This document shows positions 1 to 5,187 of a stretch of DNA of 5,187 bases, piece by piece. Where the stretch lies: NCBI GenBank assembly GCA_021162485.1, contig JAGGYP010000103.1, forward strand, positions 1-5,187, read 5' to 3'. Made by a program: the position numbers and the translations under genes. The notes beneath the pieces were generated by a model that searched no databases, was not told the origin of the DNA, and was given only the letters and a program-made list of their open reading frames with translations. This DNA comes from Thermoplasmata archaeon (GTDB taxonomy: Archaea; Thermoplasmatota; E2; DHVEG-1; B8-G13). Numbering within the stretch: position 1 is the first letter of the stretch; each line of letters starts with the position of its first letter.

Positions 1-120
1 CCAACTACATTATATGGTACATCGTCTCTGGCAGTTACGAACGTACAAGTGATCTTTGGAGACCCAACAATGGTTCTCTACAGTCCAGAATGGACAGAGC
101 CAACACCCATAGTTCCATAA
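1..120 (+). CDS. C-terminal end of a probable secreted protein (partial, 5' end outside window)
   Basis: Frame 1 is open from the first base to a TAA at 118-120 and gives 39 residues that end in a GDPTMVLYSPEW stretch followed by a Pro/Thr-rich tail (TEPTPIVP). A GDP-x-hydrophobic-x-Tyr segment near the C-terminus recalls the end of the catalytic domain in gingipain-like C25 cysteine peptidases and related large archaeal surface proteins; this is an inference from a short motif, and the catalytic residues are not in the window. G+C is higher here (54 of 120 bases) than in the following genes. A T-rich stretch follows directly, so this gene probably ends its transcription unit. It lies on the same strand as the beta-propeller gene but is separated from it by 100 bp containing a promoter. 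That the reading frame is coding is likely; the family assignment is weak. Confidence 0.6.
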   Translation, partial: PTTLYGTSSLAVTNVQVIFGDPTMVLYSPEWTEPTPIVP

Positions 121-122
121 AA

Positions 123-147
123 CCTCTTTTTCTCCTTTTATATTTTT
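123..147 (+). terminator. T-rich archaeal-type terminator
   Basis: Just after the stop codon at 118-120 the + strand carries successive T runs (CTTTTT, CCTTTT, ATTTTT). Archaeal RNA polymerase commonly terminates on such oligo-T tracts without a hairpin, and no stem is visible here. It would end the transcript of the upstream partial gene before the propeller gene promoter. Confidence 0.5.
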
Positions 148-181
148 GACAAAACCTACTTTTAATATAAATTCAATAAAA

Positions 182-189
182 TATAAATA
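182..189 (+). promoter_or_regulatory. Box A (TATA) promoter of the beta-propeller gene
   Basis: TATAAATA lies in an A-rich context that could serve as a BRE. Its centre is about 35 bases before the ATG at 221. With the usual archaeal spacing of about 26 bases, transcription would start near 211, leaving a leader of roughly 8-10 bases. The bases just before the start (CGAAGAAAT) contain no convincing Shine-Dalgarno sequence. Confidence 0.55.
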
Positions 190-220
190 TTAGGAAAACT
201 ACACTTTTATACGAAGAAAT

Positions 221-1648
221 ATGGCAAAGAAATTAAATATAACCCTGGTTACTTTGCTATTGTCTCTCTCCCTAGCAACTATAAGTGCAGGAGCAATTGT
301 TGTAAAAAATGTGGAACACGATGGTTTATCTAAATCGATTTTATCAAAAAAACTCCATGGAGTAGATGGGATAGTCACTAATGATTTATCAGACCTCCAA
401 AAATTAAAACCAAAGTGGTCACAGTTTTGGGGTGGAGATCACATGGAGAGGGAGAGTAAAATCTATGTTGATAAAAAACAGGGATACGTCTATGTATCTG
501 GTAACACAAGGAGTTTTAACAACTTTGTACAGCCGTTTCTTTTAAAATACGGTTTAGATGGCAACTTGGAATGGTATAGTATTGTATATGATAAAGAAGC
601 CTTTGTTTACGGGTTATATGCAGAGGGTGGAAACATTTATCTCACAGGTTTAGTGGTAAAATCAAAAGCTGATACAGATGTATTTCTTGCAAAGTACAAT
701 GCAAATGGTGAAAAAATATGGTTTGACACATGGGGAGGTGATTACTGCGATATAGGTTTTGATGTGATATGTTACAAAAACACAGTTTATGTATGCGGGA
801 GAACATCCAGCTATGGCAAAGGATACAGCGATGTTTTGTTGTTAAAGTACAAAGATAATGGCGGCTCATGTAAGCTGGTCTGGTATAAGACGTGGGGTTG
901 TGGAGAGGATGATGAAGTTAATGCTTTAACAAGCGATGGCAGTTCATTGTACCTATGTGGGACATCTGAGTATCCCTCTAAAGGGGCATCACATGATGGA
1001 ATGTTGTTAAAATTTGATTTGTCCACTAACAAGTTTTCTCTTCTCTATTCTTGGGATGGGGGTGATTATGATAAATTTATGGATGTAATTTTTTACAAAA
1101 ACCATGTTTTCGCAGTTGGATGGGCACAGAACTTTAAACATGCTTATGAGATAATCCTGGTGAGTTATAATCTAGAATCATCAAAACCAGAGTGGAATAT
1201 AAACTGGGGTGAATGTCAAAGTAATATAGCATATGGTATTGGTTGTTACGAGGATTACCTGTTCATAGCGGGTGAAGTATCAGAGAGCAAAGGTTTTCGC
1301 ATGGAGAGAGCAGCGGTAATATTAAAAATCAGCATCGGAGGAGACATTGAATGGAGTAAGATATGGGGCAAAAAATATTTTGCTGGTGCTGAGGATATAG
1401 CTCTTTTTGACGGTAGTTTTTATGTGACTGGTGCAGGTTTTCCATTGTTTAAAAAATATGTTGATATCTTTGTATTCAAATGTGACAAAGATGGAGGAAA
1501 ATCTGCTGGCTATACGAATTTTTTGGAAAATATGATTTTGCATCTTAGAGAGATTTTATTTCGGCCATTCAAAATGAGTGTTTTTGAAGAAAGTAAAGTC
1601 AAGGTTACTCCAGTCATCAAAATCACCCCATCCATGGGAGCCATCTGA
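221..1648 (+). CDS. Secreted seven-bladed beta-propeller repeat protein (SBBP-like)
   Basis: A 475-residue exported protein. Residues 1-25 form a signal peptide: MAKK, a Leu/Ser-rich hydrophobic core, then SAGA as a likely cleavage region. From about residue 66 to 428 there are seven tandem repeats of about 52 residues. Each starts with a Trp-rich strand (W66/W70, W118, W167/W171, W221/W225, a degenerate fifth copy with W278, W325/W329, W378/W382), often followed by WGGD. It continues with a strand ending in (V/L)x(V/C)(S/T/C)G and closes with D-(V/I)-(F/L)-L-x-K(Y/F), D/NG. This matches the SBBP/beta-propeller repeat family found in bacterial and archaeal surface proteins, where propellers generally bind ligands or scaffold proteins; no catalytic residues are recognisable. 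Residues 434-450 are Leu-rich and end in LREILFRPF. The codons from about residue 446 onward lie antisense to the end of the convergent metalloprotease gene, so the last 30 residues may be a read-through extension. The ATG at 221 is chosen because the signal peptide begins there and box A lies 35 bases upstream. The precise function is unknown. Confidence 0.88.
   Translation: MAKKLNITLVTLLLSLSLATISAGAIVVKNVEHDGLSKSILSKKLHGVDGIVTNDLSDLQKLKPKWSQFWGGDHMERESKIYVDKKQGYVYVSGNTRSFNNFVQPFLLKYGLDGNLEWYSIVYDKEAFVYGLYAEGGNIYLTGLVVKSKADTDVFLAKYNANGEKIWFDTWGGDYCDIGFDVICYKNTVYVCGRTSSYGKGYSDVLLLKYKDNGGSCKLVWYKTWGCGEDDEVNALTSDGSSLYLCGTSEYPSKGASHDGMLLKFDLSTNKFSLLYSWDGGDYDKFMDVIFYKNHVFAVGWAQNFKHAYEIILVSYNLESSKPEWNINWGECQSNIAYGIGCYEDYLFIAGEVSESKGFRMERAAVILKISIGGDIEWSKIWGKKYFAGAEDIALFDGSFYVTGAGFPLFKKYVDIFVFKCDKDGGKSAGYTNFLENMILHLREILFRPFKMSVFEESKVKVTPVIKITPSMGAI
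416..1504 (+). repeat. Seven tandem ~156-bp coding repeats (propeller blades)
   Basis: These are degenerate repeats at protein level. Successive Trp strands start near residues 66, 118, 167, 221, 274, 325 and 378, so the spacing is 49-54 residues. The blades differ strongly from one another and no long identical DNA stretch is evident, which points to old duplication rather than recent expansion. Blade 2 has lost the WGG motif (it reads WYSIVYDKEA), and blade 5 starts with LLYSW. The other five keep Trp-x(2-3)-Trp-Gly. Confidence 0.75.
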
Positions 1649-3673
1649 ATAGTCTATTATCCTATATGTGTAGAGGTAATTCATACAGCTTTTGTAGTTT
1701 CTATATTTCACCCATTCAATGGAGAAGATATCTGTATCACCCATGTTATCAATTCCACCATGATCATCGACAAATAATCCTAGGGTGTGACCTAGTTCAT
1801 GTATTGATCCTCCTATGATGAGAAGCTGTCTGTCTAATAATTTGTGTTTGTTTTGTAGCATTTGTGCTGAGATATCAAAGCTATCTAGGTGATCCCATCC
1901 TACAAATGCGAAACCAGGTCCTGGTCCGTAATAACATGAGAGGCAATAATGGAAGATTCCCTTGCGAGGATTGTTCAGATCGTTATGTAGAAAATAGTCC
2001 CAGTATAGATCTACTAGATCTGAATAGGAGAAATTGGATATATATGGTATTTCTTCTCCGCCTTCGAGGTCACCGGTATCTACGTGTAAGCTTATATTGT
2101 GTTTTTCAAAGACAGAAATCATTTCGTCAAGATATCTACCAGATGGTTTATTTGTATCGTCCCCTGGATGCTTTGCTACCCAGTCAAATTCTAAAAATAT
2201 GTCCTTGTGAAATGGGTTTGAATCGAATTTGAACGTATAGCATTCTTCTAGGTTGTTCAGACCATCGTTATCAGGGTCTAGATTAGCATGATTATTCCAG
2301 ATAAAAGGATCATAACCATATTTTATTTCCCACCAATCTGGTGCACCATCGTCATCAGAGTCTTTTCCTTCTACTGGTGTGGGTATAACATTTTCTATGC
2401 TTATGTTTACTGTGTAAGATGGGTTTAATCTCCAGTTGCATCCAATGTTTTCAAAAGGTTTTATCTTCCAAGGGTAATACCTGTTGTATCTATTTTTTTG
2501 TGTTATTCTATCTCCGATTCCTATTTCATATTTTGATGGACCAAGCAGTGAACCCCACCAGTTGTATTGTGCATTGAAAAAACCATTGTCACAAAATACA
2601 CCATATAAGGTGTTCTTGAAGATATTGTTAAAATGGATGTTCACATAGCTGTTTTCCTCTATATATATTCCATATCTAAAATTATGTGAGATATTGCAAC
2701 CAGATATTGTTACATCTTTGGATTGTTTAGAGATCATTGTAGCAAAATGGGTAATCCATGTGATGTTACATCTGTTGATCCATATGGATGAGGAGTTGTA
2801 TGTTTTTATACCAAATCCATTGTGGTAAATATTACAATTTGTTATGGTAACATACTGTGAATTCCCTATGGAAATTCCACCTTGGTTATCATTGTTGTTA
2901 TAGAAGGTGCTGTGAGAGATGTGGATATTTGATGATTTATCAATAAACAGGCCAATTCCATTTGTGTGAGCATAGCAGTTGAATAAATCAATGAGATTCG
3001 ATTTTTGGATGTCAATTCCTAAAGCATTGTGTGAAAAATAGCAGTTTTTGATAGAATTTTCAAATGATGATTCCAATGTTAATCCTTTTCCATTGGTGTG
3101 AAATATGCAGTTTCTGATTTTATTGTGCGAGCTATTGCTCATGTAAACACCTTTCCTGGTTCTATAAATGATACAGTTTACTACTGTGTTATAATTTGAA
3201 TTTATTTTTACACCTGCATCTCTTTTGAAACCCCCAGAATTGCGTATAGTAAAGTTGTCTATGGTTATATTATCAGTGTAGATAGAAACAACTGTTCCGT
3301 TGTTTGTTCCATCAATAATAGTATTATTTCTATCCTCCCCAAGTAATTTAATAGGTTTATTCAGCAAAAGATTTTCATTATATGTTCCTTTGAAAACGTA
3401 AATTTCATCATAATCGCTTGCATTTTCTATGGCATCTTTTATATGCTGGTAGGGATGTTCTATGCTTCCATCCCAGGGACCGTTTATGTTATCATCGTTA
3501 ACATATAAAATCCTACTGCGCTCATTTTCAATTGAGGTTATCTTTCTAGTTGGATTTGTTTTAACATTTTTTACCCCCTCTACCTCAATGAAAAAGTTAA
3601 CAGGTAGTAAAAACATGAAAGCAATTGCGCATACTAACAAAGTTTTGAAATTATTGCCCCATAATATTTTCAT
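1556..3673 (-). CDS. Secreted beta-helix (NosD/CASH-like) zinc metalloprotease with calcium-binding loops
   Basis: A 705-residue exported protein, read from the ATG at 3673-3671. Residues 1-33 are a signal peptide (MKILWGNNFK, then a hydrophobic core to about 29). Residues 54-120 hold the usual entry of parallel beta-helix proteins: ILYVNDDN, PYQHIKDAIENA, IYVFKGTYNENL and IIDG. Residues 130-370 are beta-helix coils of about 22 residues, most with NC at the same point, ending with YNWWGSLLGPS, a common cap in this family. Residues 438-449 and 466-477 are two DxDxDGxx(D/N)xx(E) loops of the thrombospondin type 3/EF-hand kind. From 491 (DIFLEFDWV) to the end lies a metalloprotease-like domain: HELGHTLG at 625-632 with H625, E626 and H629 as expected zinc ligands and general base, then DDHGGIDN, and SCMNY at 662-666 as a Met-turn, which indicates a metzincin. 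Position 635, the usual third ligand, is Val; D636 or H638 may replace it. It probably cleaves extracellular protein, with the beta-helix binding carbohydrate or the cell surface; substrate unknown. The 3' end overlaps the convergent propeller gene by 93 bp. Confidence 0.88.
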   Translation of the reverse strand: MKILWGNNFKTLLVCAIAFMFLLPVNFFIEVEGVKNVKTNPTRKITSIENERSRILYVNDDNINGPWDGSIEHPYQHIKDAIENASDYDEIYVFKGTYNENLLLNKPIKLLGEDRNNTIIDGTNNGTVVSIYTDNITIDNFTIRNSGGFKRDAGVKINSNYNTVVNCIIYRTRKGVYMSNSSHNKIRNCIFHTNGKGLTLESSFENSIKNCYFSHNALGIDIQKSNLIDLFNCYAHTNGIGLFIDKSSNIHISHSTFYNNNDNQGGISIGNSQYVTITNCNIYHNGFGIKTYNSSSIWINRCNITWITHFATMISKQSKDVTISGCNISHNFRYGIYIEENSYVNIHFNNIFKNTLYGVFCDNGFFNAQYNWWGSLLGPSKYEIGIGDRITQKNRYNRYYPWKIKPFENIGCNWRLNPSYTVNISIENVIPTPVEGKDSDDDGAPDWWEIKYGYDPFIWNNHANLDPDNDGLNNLEECYTFKFDSNPFHKDIFLEFDWVAKHPGDDTNKPSGRYLDEMISVFEKHNISLHVDTGDLEGGEEIPYISNFSYSDLVDLYWDYFLHNDLNNPRKGIFHYCLSCYYGPGPGFAFVGWDHLDSFDISAQMLQNKHKLLDRQLLIIGGSIHELGHTLGLFVDDHGGIDNMGDTDIFSIEWVKYRNYKSCMNYLYTYRIIDYSDGSHGWGDFDDWSNLDFTFFKNTHFEWPK
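1760..1801 (-). other. Zinc-binding motif of the metalloprotease domain
   Basis: These bases encode residues 625-638, HELGHTLGLFVDDH. H625 and H629 are the expected zinc ligands and E626 the general base; G632 is the turn glycine of HExxHxxG. The Met-turn SCMNY is encoded at 1676-1690, some 33 residues downstream of H629, a normal metzincin distance. The third ligand is not at the canonical position (Val635). Confidence 0.8.
2624..3205 (-). repeat. Parallel beta-helix coils, ~66-bp coding repeats
   Basis: Residues about 157-350 of the metalloprotease protein repeat every 22 residues, with the pattern N-C/S-x-(I/F)-x-x-(N/T)-x-x-G(I/V/L). Equivalent positions are C167, C189, C211, C233, S255, C280, C302, C326 and F348, so the spacing is 22, 22, 22, 22, 25, 22, 24 and 22. 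The Asn before Cys occurs in five of the coils and would form an inward Asn ladder. This is the PbH1/NosD (CASH) repeat known from carbohydrate-binding and sugar-hydrolase proteins. The DNA copies are diverged. Confidence 0.75.
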
Positions 3674-3700
3674 ATTTTCTTTCTAAAAAAGAATTTCTAA

Positions 3701-3708
3701 TACATAAA
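3701..3708 (-). promoter_or_regulatory. Box A (TATA-like) promoter of the beta-helix metalloprotease gene
   Basis: On the - strand the region reads AAATTTATGTATTAG; TTTATGTA is the best box A match. Its centre is about 31 bases before the ATG at 3673, placing transcription start about 5 bases before the codon. AGAAAGAAAAT before the ATG is at most a weak ribosome site. The element is a less perfect TATA box than those of the other genes, so confidence is moderate. Confidence 0.4.
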
Positions 3709-3751
3709 TTTAACTTAATAAAATAGTTTTGAAAATGTTTTTTGCTCAATT

Positions 3752-3768
3752 GAAAAACCTGAAAAGAA
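3752..3768 (-). terminator. Oligo-T terminator of the tRNA-Asp gene
   Basis: Just downstream of the tRNA 3' end the - strand reads ATTCTTTTCAGGTTTTTC, with runs of four and five T. This suits archaeal intrinsic termination and would separate the tRNA from the metalloprotease promoter. Confidence 0.45.
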
Positions 3769-3773
3769 TGTAG

Positions 3774-3848
3774 CGCCCCGGCCGGAATTTGAATCCGGGT
3801 CGCGAGCTCGACAGGCTCGCATGATAGACCGGGCTACACTACCGGGGC
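3774..3848 (-). tRNA. trnD: tRNA-Asp, anticodon GTC
   Basis: A complete cloverleaf on the - strand. The acceptor stem pairs GCCCCGG (3848-3842) with CCGGGGC (3781-3775), followed by discriminator G at 3774, the identity base for aspartate; CCA is not encoded. The D-arm reads GTGTAGCCCGGTCTATCAT, close to other archaeal tRNA-Asp. The anticodon stem CGAGC/GCTCG (3819-3815 with 3807-3803) closes the loop CTGTCGA, with anticodon GTC at 3812-3810; G at 3820 and C at 3802 can extend the stem to six pairs. The variable loop has four bases. The T-arm CCGGA-TTCAAAT-TCCGG is at 3798-3782. No intron is present. It lies between the glycosyltransferase gene (53 bp upstream) and the metalloprotease gene, all on the same strand, but has its own promoter and terminator. 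Confidence 0.96.
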
Positions 3849-3868
3849 ATGCTCTAGGCAATTGAAAA

Positions 3869-3876
3869 TATTTTAT
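3869..3876 (-). promoter_or_regulatory. Box A (TATA) promoter of tRNA-Asp
   Basis: ATAAAATA on the - strand has its centre about 25 bases upstream of the mature tRNA 5' end, the standard archaeal box A distance. Transcription would start at or within a few bases of the tRNA. Confidence 0.5.
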
Positions 3877-3879
3877 GAA

Positions 3880-3890
3880 TTAAAAAACCT
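3880..3890 (-). terminator. Oligo-T terminator of the glycosyltransferase gene
   Basis: About 12 bases after the TAA of the glycosyltransferase, the - strand reads AGGTTTTTTAA with six T in a row. It resembles the AGGTTTTTC after the tRNA. It lies before the tRNA box A, so the glycosyltransferase and the tRNA are probably transcribed separately. Confidence 0.45.
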
Positions 3891-3901
3891 ATTTATCTAT
3901 T

Positions 3902-5119
3902 TTATTGCTTTTCAACTAATGGAGTCTTATTATAATACAATCTTCCTTTCCATACAACTCCTTTTCTTGTCAAAACCTTTGCTGCTGAGCTTAGGAAAAT
4001 AACAGTTACAATTAGTCCTCCTAAAAAGGATGCTACCGAGTATTTTGGATATGCTTTGTAAATCTTATATAGATACATTTGCATGATGGTTGCAGCAGTC
4101 CATGCAAAGAATGAAAAGATAAAGAGTGATAAAAGGTTTGTAAAACCTAGTAACACTCCTATCCCAGAGGTTAGGGCAATAAAAAATGGTAAACTAATCA
4201 GAGTAAATATTGCAAGCGCACCTCCAATGGCTATAAGAACACGTAATATTCTAGAGTTTATGTTATAAAGATAGGTAAAACCTAGGAAGATGTTTTTACT
4301 CCATCCCATCCATAAGTCCTTGAAATTTCTATACATCCTCAAATATAAAGCATCCTGACCATTTATCAGTGTTATTTTAAAACCTGATTTTTTAACTATT
4401 CTAGCTAATTCTACATCATCTGTTATTTTGTCTCTAATTGTACTATAACCTCCTACTTTGTCAAAAACCTTTTTCTTTATTAATATAAAAGGTCCCATTG
4501 CAAAGGCTATTTTGCTTTTCGGGTCATTTGCTAGGAAGGGTGGGCATACAAGTAGTATTAATCCACCGACAATGGGTTGTATGACTTTTTCCCAAAATGT
4601 TTTGCATATTAGGCGTGGTATTAAGCTTAGCAGATCAGATTTATGTTCAACCGCATAATACAATGCATTTTCAACAGTGGTTGGATGAAGTGCTATATCT
4701 GCATCTAGAAAGAGAATCCATTCACCAGTTGCTAGCTTGCTTGCTTGTTGTAATGCATAGGATTTACCAACCCATCCCTTAGGTAGCTTATTTTGTTTTA
4801 TTATTTTGAACCTTTTGTCACCGCCTATTAGTTTTTTTATTATCTCTATAGTATTATCTGTGGAGTCATCAACAATTATTATCTCCAGTTTTTGATAGGT
4901 TTGTTTTTTCAGTGTTTTTATGCAGTTTTCTATTCTATCTGCCTCGTTTCTAGTTGGTATTATAATAGAGACTAGTGGTTGGTATTTCATTTTCTTTTTG
5001 GTATCTAATGGGATTTGATCTATTTTTCTAAGGTTTTGTACGGTTAAAATCAAGAATATGGACCAGAATATTAAGAACACGCTCATTATCATCATTGCGA
5101 CTAGTATAGGATTTATCAT
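3902..5119 (-). CDS. Membrane-associated family 2 glycosyltransferase (CrtQ/HpnB-like)
   Basis: A 405-residue integral membrane enzyme, expected to transfer a sugar from a nucleotide-sugar donor, probably to a lipid or other hydrophobic acceptor on the cytoplasmic face. Residues 3-26 are a membrane helix. The GT-A domain runs from about 48: PLVSIIIPTRNEADRIENCI, with VDDSTDNT at 83-90 for nucleotide binding. KGWVGKSYAL (114-123) and the DxD motif FLDADIALHP (D139, D141; metal/UDP binding) follow. Then come SLIPRLICKTFWEKVIQP, an AFAMGPFILI segment, GGYSTIRDKITDDVELA with the likely catalytic acid at D234/D235, and RMYRNFKDLWMGWSKN (261-276). Two or three further helices follow (about 293-313, 319-340, 361-380), then a WKGRLYYN tail at 390-397. 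The KGWVGK, PRL..FWE..IQP, MYR.....GWSKN and WKGR.Y blocks are typical of the CrtQ (carotenoid) and hopene-associated HpnB-like group; the acceptor here cannot be read from sequence. Length and motif order are complete. The ATG at 5119 fits a box A about 30 bases upstream. Confidence 0.9.
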   Translation of the reverse strand: MINPILVAMMIMSVFLIFWSIFLILTVQNLRKIDQIPLDTKKKMKYQPLVSIIIPTRNEADRIENCIKTLKKQTYQKLEIIIVDDSTDNTIEIIKKLIGGDKRFKIIKQNKLPKGWVGKSYALQQASKLATGEWILFLDADIALHPTTVENALYYAVEHKSDLLSLIPRLICKTFWEKVIQPIVGGLILLVCPPFLANDPKSKIAFAMGPFILIKKKVFDKVGGYSTIRDKITDDVELARIVKKSGFKITLINGQDALYLRMYRNFKDLWMGWSKNIFLGFTYLYNINSRILRVLIAIGGALAIFTLISLPFFIALTSGIGVLLGFTNLLSLFIFSFFAWTAATIMQMYLYKIYKAYPKYSVASFLGGLIVTVIFLSSAAKVLTRKGVVWKGRLYYNKTPLVEKQ

Positions 5120-5144
5120 ATTATGTAAATAATATTGACTCTAA

Positions 5145-5153
5145 TATTATAAA
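5145..5153 (-). promoter_or_regulatory. Box A (TATA) promoter of the glycosyltransferase gene
   Basis: TTTATAATA on the - strand (within TTTTTATAATATTAG) is a near-consensus box A. Its centre is 30 bases before the ATG at 5119, which predicts a leader of about four bases, nearly leaderless. No Shine-Dalgarno sequence is seen in TTTACATAAT before the start. The remaining bases to the right edge show no gene that can be supported. Confidence 0.55.
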
Positions 5154-5187
5154 AACTTATCGAAAATAATTATCCGTATTATAACTC

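Noticed and set aside
642..1543. Three open frames of 73-75 codons on the - strand within the propeller gene
   Set aside because: They are antisense to clear propeller repeats and have low-complexity Cys/His/Leu or Ser/Pro composition. No box A or ribosome site is seen; they are shadows of the real gene.
1864..2232. 122-codon open frame on the + strand inside the metalloprotease gene
   Set aside because: It is antisense to the conserved protease and calcium-loop region. It has no promoter, signal or recognisable motif, and its composition reads like reverse-strand translation.
1556..3673. Twelve N-x-S/T sequons in the metalloprotease protein versus none in the mature propeller protein, suggesting heavy N-glycosylation by the nearby glycosyltransferase
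   Set aside because: The beta-helix is very rich in Asn, Ser and Thr, so about this many sequons are expected by chance. The glycosyltransferase resembles lipid/carotenoid-type enzymes and is separately transcribed.
3802..3820. Perfect inverted repeat GCGAGC...GCTCGC, possible operator or hairpin terminator
   Set aside because: It is the anticodon arm of tRNA-Asp, fully explained by the cloverleaf.
4083..4782. Small + strand open frames within the glycosyltransferase gene, and one at 3462-3686
   Set aside because: They are antisense to conserved glycosyltransferase motifs or to the beta-helix N-terminus and signal peptide, with no independent support.
1..5187. CRISPR array, insertion sequence, riboswitch or phage genes
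   Set aside because: No regularly spaced identical repeats, transposase motifs, terminal inverted repeats or structured leaders were seen. Intergenic gaps are about 100 bp or less apart from the tRNA-containing region, and are accounted for by promoters, terminators and the tRNA.

Overview
The window looks like archaeal chromosome, most plausibly from an uncultured, AT-rich, Thermoplasmata-like euryarchaeon. The evidence is a tRNA-Asp gene with no encoded CCA, TATA (box A) elements just upstream of each transcription unit, start codons with almost no leader and no clear Shine-Dalgarno sequence, short T-run terminators, and large secreted proteins built from beta-propeller and beta-helix repeats. 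The lineage is an inference from style, not from a marker gene.

Layout, left to right. Positions 1-120 hold the last 39 codons of a + strand gene that begins outside the window; its ending resembles secreted peptidase-like proteins, but the family call is weak. A T-rich terminator and a promoter follow. Positions 221-1648 (+) encode a secreted protein of seven repeats of about 52 residues, read as a seven-bladed beta-propeller. Converging on it, and overlapping its 3' end by 93 bp, is a 705-residue secreted protein on the - strand (3673-1556): signal peptide, right-handed parallel beta-helix (NosD/CASH-like), two calcium-binding EF-hand-like loops of the thrombospondin type 3 kind, and a C-terminal zinc metalloprotease domain with HELGH and a Met-turn. 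Upstream on the same strand are a tRNA-Asp(GTC) gene (3848-3774) and a family 2 membrane glycosyltransferase of the CrtQ/HpnB-like type (5119-3902). The last 68 bp hold the glycosyltransferase promoter.

The left two thirds form a block of exported proteins: a surface-protein tail, a propeller protein and a beta-helix metalloprotease. This would suit a heterotroph that binds and degrades extracellular protein or polysaccharide, though nothing shows the three act together. The tRNA and the glycosyltransferase appear to be separate transcription units. The points most worth attention are the beta-helix/EF-loop/metzincin architecture with its displaced third zinc ligand, the coding overlap of the two convergent genes, and the uniform promoter-to-start spacing.
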